A stretch of 64,000 bases of DNA, taken from positions 12,869 to 76,868 of the forward strand of contig CAWJWO010000010.1 in NCBI GenBank assembly GCA_963846585.1, read 5' to 3'. Position 1 is the first letter of the stretch, and each line of letters starts with the position of its first letter. Under the pieces are notes generated by a model. The model saw only the letters and a program-made list of their open reading frames with translations, ran no database searches and was not told the origin of the DNA. The stretch is from JAAUTT01 sp963846585. Lineage in GTDB: Bacteria; Bacteroidota; Bacteroidia; Bacteroidales; JAAUTT01. The position numbers and the translations under genes were made by a program. Shown piece after piece: positions 26,333 to 34,822 of this stretch.

Positions 26333-29110
26333 ATGTCCAAGATAATTAAAATTTTGTTTTCTTTCCGTCTTATGGCTTTATTGCTTAGTGTTTTTGCAAT
26401 TTCAATTGCTATTGCCACTATAATAGAAAGCAAATATGATACTTCAACTGCCAGGGCAATGGTATATAATTCCCTGTGGTTTGAATTAGTTTTACTTTTT
26501 GCATTTATAAATCTTTGTGGTATTATATTTTCAACAAGGATGCACGATAAAAAAAAGTTACCTGTTTTTATTTTTCACCTGGCATTGTTGTTGATTCTTG
26601 TTGGCGCAGCAACTACAAGATTTTTCGGGAAAGATGGTTATATGCACATACGTGAGGGTGAATCGTCCAATAAAATTATTACCAACGATGTTTTCTTTTG
26701 TGCCACAGCCAGGCATAATGGCCAGGAAGCATATACTGATAAACTTGTTTATTTTTCAACCCCGGGGAATAATTGCCATAAGCTTAAGTTAACGCCTGCA
26801 GGTCAGAAAGTACTGATTGAGTTCCTTGAGTATATTCCAAATAATATGCATTCCGGCTCTATGAGTAAAACAGAAAGCGTTATACCTGGGGAAATCTCTG
26901 ATTCAGTACTTTTAAGAATTATTGCAGGTGGCGAGACAAAAACGATTTGGTACCATGCTCAACCCGAAGGTTTAAACAAGCCGCAATTAATAAAAGTTGC
27001 AAAAACTGAAATTGTTGTTTCAATAGGAGCCAAAATTATTGAATTGCCATTTTCCTTACAATTAAAAAAATTTATTCTTGAACATTATCCTGGGACAGAA
27101 AGCCCGTCATGGTTTGAAAGTAAGGTTTTATTGATTGATAAATTAAATAGTATAAAAGAAGATCACCGCATTTATATGAATAATATTCTTACATATAATG
27201 GTTATAGATTTTTTCAATCATCTTATGATTCGGATGAACATGGAACAATACTGTCAGTAAACTATGATTATTGGGGAACACTTATTTCCTATGCAGGTTA
27301 CTTTCTACTCTTAATTGGCATTTTGTTAAGTTTCATCAACCCTGGCAGCCGTTTGCGTGTACTATACAGGGAAATAGGGTCGAATAAAGCCGCAAAAGTT
27401 ATATCGATAGCATTATTAATAACAATAATGTGTTTTGGAAGTACAATTAATATTAAAGCTGATAATAAATTATCCGACAGTACTGCTATTGACAGGACCC
27501 AGGCTGCTAATTTCGGAGAATTGCTGGTTCAGGATCATGGTGGAAGGATTAAACCTGTTAATTCTTTAAGTTCGGAATTAATCAGAAAAGTCACCTATTC
27601 AAATTCATTTACAGGTTTATCAAACGATCAGGTTTTGCTTGGTATGATGGCGTTTCCTGAATATTGGCAGCGGATACCTATGATAAGGGTATCGGATTTT
27701 GAGATTAAAAAAATCCTTCATATTTCTGATAATTATGTTTCATTTTTGGATGTACTAAATATTACTCAAAATACACAAGAGTATTTGCTTGAACCATATG
27801 TGAATATTGCTTATCAGAAACAACCTGCCAGACGTACTAAATTCGATAATGATATAATAAAGGTTGATGAACGGATAAACCTTTGCTATCAGATTTATAC
27901 AGGTGAGTTATTACATATTTTCCCAAAGAAAAATGATCCGCAAAAAAAATGGTATACTCCTGTAAATGCTGCATCTTCATTTCAAGGCAGCGATTCAGTA
28001 TTTACAACTATAATCCTGCCAATGTATTTGCGTTCAGTTAAAGATGCCGTAAAATCAAAGAATTGGGTAAAATCAGATGAGGTTCTGGTTATTCTTAAAG
28101 ATTATCAAAAGAAATACGGTTATGATATTATTCCTTCTGAAACTAAAATTAAACTTGAAATAATTTACAACCGGCTGGATATTTTCCAGCGACTGAGTGC
28201 TTTTTATGGATTAGCCGGATTTATATTGCTTATTTTCGGTTTTATGACAGTTTTTTTACAAAAGCTGAAGCTGAAGTTAATTGTTAAGGTATCAGTTATT
28301 CTTTTAATATTATGTTTCATTGTACAGGGTGCTGGGTTAATAGTCAGATGGTATATTTCAGGTCATGCACCCTGGAGCAATGCATACGAATCAATGGTAT
28401 ATATCTCATTTGCTACTGTATTTGCCGGCATTCTGTTTTCAAAGAAATCGGTTATAATATTGGCAGCAGCGGCAATACTTGCCTCATTAATTTTATTTGT
28501 AGCCCATCTCAACTGGATGGATCCTGAAATCACAAACCTTGTACCAGTGCTAAAATCATACTGGCTATTGATTCATGTGGCCGTTATTACGGCGAGTTAT
28601 GGATTTTTAGGACTGGGGGCACTGCTTGCTTTGATCAATTTAGTAATTATGATTTTCAGGAATAAAACAAATGGAGTCAAAACGTCGGAAATTATCAATA
28701 AGCTCACATTAATTATTGAAATTATTCTGATCATTGGCCTGTATATGCTCACCATCGGGACTTTCCTGGGAGGTGTTTGGGCAAACGAGTCGTGGGGGCA
28801 TTACTGGAGTTGGGATCCAAAGGAAACCTGGGCACTGGTATCTATTCTTGTGTATGCAATTATAGCCCATATGCGTTTAATACCTGGATTAAAAGGAATT
28901 TTCACTTTTAACATGTCAGCTTTATTGGGTTTTAGTTCGGTAATTATGACATATTTTGGTGTTAATTATTACCTTACAGGACTTCATTCCTATGCAAAAG
29001 GAGATCCCGCACCAATTCCGTCATCGGTTTATTATACTCTTATTATTGTTGCTTCCATATGTTTTATGGCATGGTGGAAACAAAATAAATTTGAAAATTT
29101 GAAAAAATGA
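26333..29110 (+). CDS. ccsBA: Cytochrome c biogenesis protein, fused ResB/CcsB and CcsA
   Basis: The 925-aa protein joins a ResB/CcsB-like half (about 1-380, with four membrane helices around a periplasmic domain) to a CcsA half (about 620-920). WANESWGHYWSWDPKE is the tryptophan-rich WWD haem-handling motif. System II exports haem and attaches it to apocytochrome c. A periplasmic stretch (about 385-610) between the halves, with LLVQDHGGRIKPVNSLSSELIRK, is typical of the Bacteroidota version. The last codons (KFENLKK) come from a TTTGAAAA word, and the stop overlaps larC as ATGA. Confidence 0.9.
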   Translation: MSKIIKILFSFRLMALLLSVFAISIAIATIIESKYDTSTARAMVYNSLWFELVLLFAFINLCGIIFSTRMHDKKKLPVFIFHLALLLILVGAATTRFFGKDGYMHIREGESSNKIITNDVFFCATARHNGQEAYTDKLVYFSTPGNNCHKLKLTPAGQKVLIEFLEYIPNNMHSGSMSKTESVIPGEISDSVLLRIIAGGETKTIWYHAQPEGLNKPQLIKVAKTEIVVSIGAKIIELPFSLQLKKFILEHYPGTESPSWFESKVLLIDKLNSIKEDHRIYMNNILTYNGYRFFQSSYDSDEHGTILSVNYDYWGTLISYAGYFLLLIGILLSFINPGSRLRVLYREIGSNKAAKVISIALLITIMCFGSTINIKADNKLSDSTAIDRTQAANFGELLVQDHGGRIKPVNSLSSELIRKVTYSNSFTGLSNDQVLLGMMAFPEYWQRIPMIRVSDFEIKKILHISDNYVSFLDVLNITQNTQEYLLEPYVNIAYQKQPARRTKFDNDIIKVDERINLCYQIYTGELLHIFPKKNDPQKKWYTPVNAASSFQGSDSVFTTIILPMYLRSVKDAVKSKNWVKSDEVLVILKDYQKKYGYDIIPSETKIKLEIIYNRLDIFQRLSAFYGLAGFILLIFGFMTVFLQKLKLKLIVKVSVILLILCFIVQGAGLIVRWYISGHAPWSNAYESMVYISFATVFAGILFSKKSVIILAAAAILASLILFVAHLNWMDPEITNLVPVLKSYWLLIHVAVITASYGFLGLGALLALINLVIMIFRNKTNGVKTSEIINKLTLIIEIILIIGLYMLTIGTFLGGVWANESWGHYWSWDPKETWALVSILVYAIIAHMRLIPGLKGIFTFNMSALLGFSSVIMTYFGVNYYLTGLHSYAKGDPAPIPSSVYYTLIIVASICFMAWWKQNKFENLKK

Positions 29111-30387
29111 AAATACTTTATTACGATTGCTTTTCAGGAATCAGTGGTGATATGAACCTTGGTGCAATGGTCGATTTAGGAGTAGATCCATCCTTTTTAA
29201 CTGAGGAATTAAAAAAATTAAATTTACAGGGGTATACTATTTCTTTTAAAATTGACAAACGAAAAGGAATTACCGGCACCAGAGCGGATATAGTTATTAA
29301 TGAGACAATCCCGCCAACAATAAATTCAGGTACCAACACAATAACAGAACATTCACATTCGCACGATCAGGCACATTCTCACGCGCACAACCACATTCAT
29401 TTACATCATCCTGTTCAACAACCTGAACGAAATTTTTTTTCCATTAAGGATTTAATCGAAAAGAGTACTTTAAGCGATGAAGTTAAATTGATGAGTATTG
29501 AAATTTTTAAAAAAATTGCTATCGCTGAGGCACATGTTCACGGGAAAACATTGGAAGAAATCCATTTTCATGAAGTCGGTGCACTTGATTCAATTATTGA
29601 TATAGTAGGTGCAGCAATATGCTATAATTACTTAAAACCTGATAAAGTGGTTTCTTCTCCGGTTGAAATGGGAGGAGGTACGGTTAAGTGTGCTCATGGA
29701 ATATTTCCGGTACCTGCACCTGCATCCCTGGAGATATTAAAAGGCAAGCCAATCCGCATTGGGGCGGTACCAGTTGAAGCTACCACACCCACAGGTGCTG
29801 CAATTATATCAACATTTGCAGATGATTTTATTGAAAAGATTGATTTTAAAATAATTAAAATAGGTTATGGCATAGGGTACCGTGATAATGAAATTCCGAA
29901 CGTATTAAGGGTATGTTATGCAGAATTAATTGGCAAAGATAACGAAGAACAAGCTGCCATGATAGAATGTAACATCGATGACATGAACCCTGAAATTTAT
30001 GAATATGTAATGGAAAGGCTCTTTAATGCAGGGGCTGATGATGTATTCTTTCAACCTATTGTTATGAAAAAAACAAGACCGGCAACAAAAATAAGTGTTC
30101 TCTGCAAGCAATCAGTGAGCCAACAAATAAAAAATATTCTATTCACTGAAACTTCAACACTGGGTTTAAGGGAGTACCTTGTTCACAAAACGAGCCTGCA
30201 ACGTAACCGGAAAATTATTGAAACACGTTGGGGGAAAGTAAATATTAAGCAGGGAATATTTAATGATAAAGTAATAAAATCTAAACCTGAATATGAGGAT
30301 TGTTTAAAAATATCACTTGAAAATAATATTCCTTTGAATGATGTTTATAATGAAGTTTTTAAAATTAACAATCAATTAAACAATTAA
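29107..30387 (+). CDS. larC: Nickel-pincer cofactor biosynthesis protein LarC
   Basis: The 426-aa protein starts MKILYYDCFSGISGDMNLGA, the LarC N-terminus, and includes VHGKTLEEIHFHEVGALDSIIDI. LarC is a CTP-dependent cyclometallase that inserts nickel into the pincer nucleotide. A His-rich segment (81-101, 11 His) probably binds or stores nickel. In Lactiplantibacillus larC is split by a programmed frameshift; here one continuous frame covers both parts. Its ATG overlaps the ccsBA stop, which is an unexpected functional pairing. Confidence 0.92.
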   Translation: MKILYYDCFSGISGDMNLGAMVDLGVDPSFLTEELKKLNLQGYTISFKIDKRKGITGTRADIVINETIPPTINSGTNTITEHSHSHDQAHSHAHNHIHLHHPVQQPERNFFSIKDLIEKSTLSDEVKLMSIEIFKKIAIAEAHVHGKTLEEIHFHEVGALDSIIDIVGAAICYNYLKPDKVVSSPVEMGGGTVKCAHGIFPVPAPASLEILKGKPIRIGAVPVEATTPTGAAIISTFADDFIEKIDFKIIKIGYGIGYRDNEIPNVLRVCYAELIGKDNEEQAAMIECNIDDMNPEIYEYVMERLFNAGADDVFFQPIVMKKTRPATKISVLCKQSVSQQIKNILFTETSTLGLREYLVHKTSLQRNRKIIETRWGKVNIKQGIFNDKVIKSKPEYEDCLKISLENNIPLNDVYNEVFKINNQLNN

Positions 30388-30447
30388 TTATCTTTAATCC
30401 TATAAATCTTAATTTAATCCTAAAAATCCTAATTAAATCCTAATTTA
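30388..30447. repeat. TTTAATCCTAAAAATCC words between larC and larB
   Basis: Degenerate repeats of TAATCCTAAAAATCCTAAT fill the 60-nt gap. No hairpin or terminator is seen, so transcription from larC into larB is likely. Confidence 0.5.
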
Positions 30448-31194
30448 ATGTTGCCGGAAGATATTAGAAAAATATTAGAAAATGTTAAGGCTGGGTCATT
30501 AACAATAGACAAAGCATTCAGCCAGTTACGTGATCTTCCATTTGAAGATGTTGGATTTGCTAAAATTGATCATCACCGGCAATTGCGTACCGGGTATCCT
30601 GAAGTGATCTATTGTCCCGGAAAAACTATTGATCAAATTATCCGAATTATTGAAATGATTCAAAAAAAGGGTAACAATATCCTGGCTACCAGAGCATCCG
30701 ATGAGATATATCATAGGGTGGCTGAAATATTTTTTACAGCGGAATACAATCCGGTTGCCAGGGCCATTGTTATTAAACAGAAAGAAATACCAACTCCCGA
30801 TACATATATATGCATTGTCACAGCCGGTACTGCCGACATACCTGTGGCTGAAGAAGCATGTGTAACCGCCGAAATTTTCGGCAATAGGGTGGAACGTGTT
30901 TATGATGTCGGTATAGCCGGTATACATCGCCTGTATAATAACCTGGATATTATAGGAAATGCCAGGGTTATAGTTGGCATTGCAGGTATGGAAGGTGCTT
31001 TGCCTGGTGTCCTGGGCGGATTGGTTGACAAACCAATTATCGCAGTACCCACCAGCGTGGGATATGGTGCTAATTTTCATGGCCTGTCTTCACTATTGAC
31101 CATGTTAAATACATGTGCTTCAGGAGTAAGTGTTGTAAATATAGACAACGGATTTGGAGCCGGATATCTGGCAAGTATGATAAATAAAATTTAA
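30448..31194 (+). CDS. larB: Nickel-pincer cofactor biosynthesis protein LarB
   Basis: The 248-aa protein has the PurE-like AIR-carboxylase fold at its C-terminus (TAGTADIPVAEEA, IAGMEGALPGVLGGLVDKPIIAVPTSVGYG) after a helical N-terminus. LarB carboxylates and hydrolyses nicotinic acid adenine dinucleotide, the first step to the nickel-pincer cofactor. It lies between larC and the nickel/cobalt transporter genes. LarE, which adds the sulfur atoms, and LarA are not in the window. Confidence 0.92.
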   Translation: MLPEDIRKILENVKAGSLTIDKAFSQLRDLPFEDVGFAKIDHHRQLRTGYPEVIYCPGKTIDQIIRIIEMIQKKGNNILATRASDEIYHRVAEIFFTAEYNPVARAIVIKQKEIPTPDTYICIVTAGTADIPVAEEACVTAEIFGNRVERVYDVGIAGIHRLYNNLDIIGNARVIVGIAGMEGALPGVLGGLVDKPIIAVPTSVGYGANFHGLSSLLTMLNTCASGVSVVNIDNGFGAGYLASMINKI

Positions 31195-31223
31195 ACAAAA
31201 GGTGCCCAGAAATAAAACAGACT

Positions 31224-31898
31224 ATGCATATTCCGGATGGATATTTAAGCCCTCAAACCTACGTGCCTTTATATATTGTCTTCATTGTATTTATTGGTAA
31301 GGCTATTAAAAAAGTTAAAAAGAAACTTACTACAAAAACAATCCCTTTCCTGGGAATGTCGGCAGCTTTTTCTTTTCTCATAATGATGATTAACATTCCT
31401 ATACCTGGGGGTACTACCGGCCATGCCGTAGGTTCTGCACTAATCGCCTTACTCTTTGGCCCTTGGGTGGCAATTGTTTCTGTTTCAGTTGCTTTAATAA
31501 TACAGGCTTTTGTCTTTGGTGATGGTGGTATTACAGCTATTGGTGCCAATTGTTTTAATATGGCAATTGTGATGCCTTTTATTGCGTATGGTGTTTTTAA
31601 ACTAATAAATAATAATTCGGTTAACCAGAAGCGAATGAATATTGCAGCTTTCTTTGCCGGATATATTAGTATATGTTTTGCTGCATTAATCACTGCATGT
31701 GAAATTGGAATTCAGCCTATGGTTGCATCCTTGTCTGACGGAACACCACTATATGCACCCTATCCTCTTAAAATTGCAATTCCTGCCATGGTTTTGGAAC
31801 ATCTGGTGCTTTTTGGCATTGTTGAAGGTTTAATCACAGCATTAGTTTTCAGGTATTTTTATAATTCCCATAAAGAGGTCATTGAAGTTTTAGGATAG
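31224..31898 (+). CDS. Nickel/cobalt ECF transporter substrate-binding protein (CbiM/NikM)
   Basis: The 224-aa membrane protein begins MHIPDGYLSP, the metal-binding N-terminus of CbiM/NikM in which the amino group, His 2 and nearby residues hold the ion. IPIPGGTTGHAVGSAL and VFGDGGITAIGANCFNMA are conserved family segments. It is the S component of a group I ECF importer. Because it adjoins larB and larC, nickel is the more likely ion than cobalt; this is inference from context. Confidence 0.88.
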   Translation: MHIPDGYLSPQTYVPLYIVFIVFIGKAIKKVKKKLTTKTIPFLGMSAAFSFLIMMINIPIPGGTTGHAVGSALIALLFGPWVAIVSVSVALIIQAFVFGDGGITAIGANCFNMAIVMPFIAYGVFKLINNNSVNQKRMNIAAFFAGYISICFAALITACEIGIQPMVASLSDGTPLYAPYPLKIAIPAMVLEHLVLFGIVEGLITALVFRYFYNSHKEVIEVLG

Positions 31899-31901
31899 AC
31901 A

Positions 31902-32234
31902 ATGAACAAATTAAAAAAAAATATAGGAATAGGTTTATTGGTATTAGCACTTATATCTCCAATTGGCATACTCCTGCCAAAATGGCTCCATGCAGGCGAT
32001 GCATGGGGAGAGTGGCCAACCGGCAAAGTAAAAAAGGATATTGGATATGTACCAAAAGGAATGAAAAAAAATGCCGGAATATGGAAAGCACCAATGCCAG
32101 ATTATAGCAATGGGAAAGAAAATAATTCACTACTTTCAGGGTCTGCATATTACCTTCTTTCAGGTTTTGCCGGTGCAGGAATAATCTCGCTGGCAACCTG
32201 GGGGCTGTTTAAAATTTATCAAAAACATGAATAA
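31902..32234 (+). CDS. PDGLE/CbiN-like accessory subunit of the nickel/cobalt transporter
   Basis: The 110-aa protein has a membrane helix at each end (about 8-26 and 83-102) with a periplasmic loop containing LPKWLHAGDAWGEW and DIGYVPKGMKKNAGIWKAPMPDY. This is the layout of CbiN/PDGLE-type small subunits needed with CbiM. It starts 3 nt after cbiM and overlaps cbiQ by 8 nt, so it is translated as part of the transporter operon. Confidence 0.75.
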   Translation: MNKLKKNIGIGLLVLALISPIGILLPKWLHAGDAWGEWPTGKVKKDIGYVPKGMKKNAGIWKAPMPDYSNGKENNSLLSGSAYYLLSGFAGAGIISLATWGLFKIYQKHE

Positions 32235-33153
32235 CGGGTTACCTTCCTTTTTACTTAAAAACGAAATTCGTTTAACAAAGCCCCACGTTAAGAAAAAGCA
32301 TTCATTATCATTTATTGACCTTACTATCAAGTCAATTGCCAACATAATAAAAATCGTTTATATCCAAAGTGATACAGCAGGCAGAAAAGGATTTTTACAA
32401 CAATTGGATGCCCGGGTAAAGGCTATTTTTTTATTTTTCTTTATCATAATAATCAGTTTGAACAGGCAGGTTTCATCACAGCTTTTAATTACAGCTTTCT
32501 TTTTTGTTTTGCTCGTCTTTTCAAACATAAACCTTGTTTTTGTCTATACAAAGGTGTTTGTTTTAAGTTTCTTTTTTGGATTTTTAATAATCGCTCCGGC
32601 AGCTTTAAATATTGTTAATAATGGTGAAATTATTGCAAAAATATTTCAATTTAAAAACAGCCATTCGTTTTGGATTTATCATGTTCCGGCAGTTATTGGC
32701 ATCACAAAGGAGGGATTTTGGGCAGTTCTGAGGTTTTATTTTAAAGTAGCCAATTCATTAACATTAACCCTCTTAATTATTTATACAACCCCATTTAATG
32801 ATATTATAAAGTCGTTGAAAATATTCCGCATCCCAAATATGTTGTTATTAGTGTTAACCCTGACCTACAAATTTATATTTATTCTATCACAAACTACTGA
32901 GGAAACCTATTTTGCCATGAAATCGAGGTGGTGGATAAACACCGGAGAATCTCATGCCAACCGGATAATTGCAGGCAGAATTACCCACATTTTTCGTAAA
33001 TCGTGGATTAAATATGAAGAAATATATAGGGCTATGTTGGCAAGAGGATATACAGGTACTGTCAGCGTTATTTATACAGGAAAAATAAAATGGCAGGACT
33101 TAACTTTTATGTTTTTTTTTCTTAGCATAGGTGTTCTATGCTATTTTATATAA
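32227..33153 (+). CDS. ECF transporter transmembrane component (CbiQ/NikQ)
   Basis: The 308-aa protein carries about five membrane helices after a polar start of roughly 60 residues. QQLDARVKAIFLFFFI is the start of the CbiQ fold, and SRWW--TGESHANRIIAGRITHIFRKSW plus EEIYRAMLARGYTG contains the A-R-G coupling helix that docks on the ATPase. It joins CbiM to CbiO. The N-terminal extension (MNNGLPSFLLKNEIRLTK...) is longer than in many homologues and of unknown role. Confidence 0.85.
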   Translation: MNNGLPSFLLKNEIRLTKPHVKKKHSLSFIDLTIKSIANIIKIVYIQSDTAGRKGFLQQLDARVKAIFLFFFIIIISLNRQVSSQLLITAFFFVLLVFSNINLVFVYTKVFVLSFFFGFLIIAPAALNIVNNGEIIAKIFQFKNSHSFWIYHVPAVIGITKEGFWAVLRFYFKVANSLTLTLLIIYTTPFNDIIKSLKIFRIPNMLLLVLTLTYKFIFILSQTTEETYFAMKSRWWINTGESHANRIIAGRITHIFRKSWIKYEEIYRAMLARGYTGTVSVIYTGKIKWQDLTFMFFFLSIGVLCYFI

Positions 33154-33157
33154 ACGT

Positions 33158-33970
33158 ATGGAAGATATTATTAAGTTTGAAAATATTAACTATAGTTATA
33201 TTCATAGACATTGCGCTCTTTGTGATGTCAATTTTACAGTGAAGCAGGGAGAAATTTTATCAATTATCGGGTCAAACGGTTCAGGTAAATCAACCTTGTT
33301 ACATCTCATGAGTGGCCTTTTGTTTCCCGATAGTGGCAAAATATATTTCAAGGGAGATTCTATCACAGAAGATTCCCTGAAAAAACAATCCTTTAACAGC
33401 TATTTTAGAGAAAGTATCGGCTACGTGTTTCAGAATTCTGATAATCAATTGTTTTGTCCAACAGTACTGGATGAGTTGATTTTTGCACCTTTACAAATGG
33501 GTATTCGTAACGATATGGCTTTTGAACGGGCCGAATCTGTCATGAAAATGTTAAACATTGAAAATCTAAGTGATCGACCTACATACATGCTTTCAGGAGG
33601 TGAAAAAAAAAGAGTCGCCATTGGGTCTATACTTACAATTAATCCGGAGGTATTATTGTTTGATGAGCCAGTTAGCGGGCTCGATCCGAAAAACCGGGCA
33701 TTTTTAATTGAACTTATTTTTCAATTGAACGAAACCGGTAAAACGATTATTATCACAACTCATCACCTCGAACTGGTTGACCATTTTCAGTCGCGTGTCG
33801 CCGTGCTTTCCGAGCAACATCATATTGAAAAAATCGGTAATGCTGAGGAAATTCTAACCAATACAGATTTGCTAATCAAAACAAACCTTATACACGAACA
33901 ATTGCACCGTCATGGTAATATAAGCCATAAGCACCTGCCTGCCAATTTTTTATTTCATAAGCATGAATGA
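33158..33970 (+). CDS. ECF transporter ATPase (CbiO/NikO)
   Basis: From ATG 33158 (MEDIIKFENI) the protein has 270 aa; an in-frame ATG at 33131 would add nine residues inside cbiQ and is less likely. Walker A is GSNGSGKST, the signature LSGGEKKR, Walker B LLFDEPVSGLDP and the switch His is in TTHHLEL. The tail HEQLHRHGNISHKH is His-rich, as in nickel-handling proteins, which supports nickel as substrate. It is the last gene of the lar/ECF run; a GIY-YIG element begins 60 nt later. Confidence 0.88.
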   Translation: MEDIIKFENINYSYIHRHCALCDVNFTVKQGEILSIIGSNGSGKSTLLHLMSGLLFPDSGKIYFKGDSITEDSLKKQSFNSYFRESIGYVFQNSDNQLFCPTVLDELIFAPLQMGIRNDMAFERAESVMKMLNIENLSDRPTYMLSGGEKKRVAIGSILTINPEVLLFDEPVSGLDPKNRAFLIELIFQLNETGKTIIITTHHLELVDHFQSRVAVLSEQHHIEKIGNAEEILTNTDLLIKTNLIHEQLHRHGNISHKHLPANFLFHKHE

Positions 33971-34141
33971 TTTTGTAGTTAATTAACCTTAGTTTGATTT
34001 AAATAATCAGATTTTTATACTGTAATTTATTTAACCCCAACCCCTTAAAAAGCATAGCCGTCAGGTTAACGCTTGTAAAATGCTTATATACAATTATAAT
34101 ACTTTATTTGAGATTTCTCGCTTCGCTCGAAATGACTGTCG

Positions 34142-34630
34142 TTATTGGTCAGAGAGCGGGAGGTGAAGAGAGTGCGGGTTTGCCGCACTCTCTTCACCTC
34201 CCGCAACGCCAGAATTCTGCTGGTCGTCATTCCGACCGCAGGGAGGAATCTCTTTAATTGGTTGTAATTCATTGACTATGTCCGAAACATGTTGAGAAAA
34301 TGATTTATTATTCCGAACAAAGCCACGCTCTGTTGCCAGCACTTTCCATTCGGGGTTCTTTTTGTTTATATTGAGTTTTCTCGCGTCGCTCGAAATAAAC
34401 TTTTGACGGTTCCACTTTTTTAATTCTTTTTCTCTTTGTATTGCCAAATCAAAATATTGAAATTCTTCGTGATAAATACAGTATTCAATATTGTACTTAT
34501 CTGTAAAAGTGTCATTTATCAAATGATTTTTATGCTCATGTATTCTTCTGCATAAATTGTTTGTAACCCCAATATATAAAGTTGTTTTGTTCTTATTGGT
34601 CATAATATATACAAATCCAGTCGTTGACAT
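34142..34630 (-). CDS. GIY-YIG nuclease family protein (UPF0213-like), element-encoded
   Basis: The 162-aa protein has a single GIY-YIG domain at about 3-100: VYIMTNKNKTTLYIGVTNNL holds the two catalytic motifs, RRIHEHK the Arg/His and QREKELKKW the metal-binding Glu. No DNA-recognition domain is attached. The tail from about residue 110 (EWKVLATERGF..., EIPPCGRNDD, GGEESAANPHS) is encoded by repeat sequences common in Bacteroidota intergenic elements, including a 22-bp perfect hairpin. It lies inside terminal inverted repeats and is the only gene of the element. Confidence 0.85.
   Translation of the reverse strand: MSTTGFVYIMTNKNKTTLYIGVTNNLCRRIHEHKNHLINDTFTDKYNIEYCIYHEEFQYFDLAIQREKELKKWNRQKFISSDARKLNINKKNPEWKVLATERGFVRNNKSFSQHVSDIVNELQPIKEIPPCGRNDDQQNSGVAGGEESAANPHSLHLPLSDQ
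34156..34204. repeat. 22-bp perfect hairpin inside the GIY-YIG gene
   Basis: Arms 34156-34177 (GCGGGAGGTGAAG...) and 34183-34204 pair perfectly around the loop GTTTG. It is much more GC-rich than the neighbourhood. The same hairpin in copy 1 (7-55) has a loop that looks inverted. Confidence 0.9.
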
Positions 34631-34822
34631 ACGCTCTTAATTACACTAATATTTTATTACATTTACACTAAATATCTATCATTCTGCTCTATATAGACAT
34701 TAACCTGACGGCTATGCCTTAAAAAGGGGCTATAACTTTTATCCAATCAAAGTATTAGTTTACCTGGTAGCATTAGTCGGAATCAATTAATAAAAAATTT
34801 GACTTTTTAAATCGAACTTATG

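Larger units (their letters stand above)
34031..34735 (-). mobile_element. Complete GIY-YIG element with terminal inverted repeats (copy 2)
   Basis: The element is bounded by inverted repeats of about 38 nt: TTAACCCCAACCCCTTAAAA with AGCATAGCCGTCAGGTTAA at left, and TTAACCTGACGGCTATGCC with TTAAAAAGGGGC at right. It encodes one gene, a GIY-YIG nuclease. Partial copies lie at 1-180 (left end, inverted) and 63914-64000 (right end, inverted). No target-site duplication is evident. No transposase is present, so either the nuclease drives spread or it moves passively. Confidence 0.8.

Noticed and set aside
30526..31080. 184-codon minus-strand frame
   Set aside because: It lies entirely opposite larB, whose protein is clearly conserved, and its translation shows no domain or signal.
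31195..31223. Nickel/cobalt or cobalamin riboswitch before cbiM
   Set aside because: The gap after larB is only 29 nt, too short for either class, and no conserved riboswitch core is visible upstream of larC within ccsBA.
31259..31693. 144-codon minus-strand frame
   Set aside because: It is antisense to the conserved membrane protein CbiM; its hydrophobic content mirrors the opposite strand.
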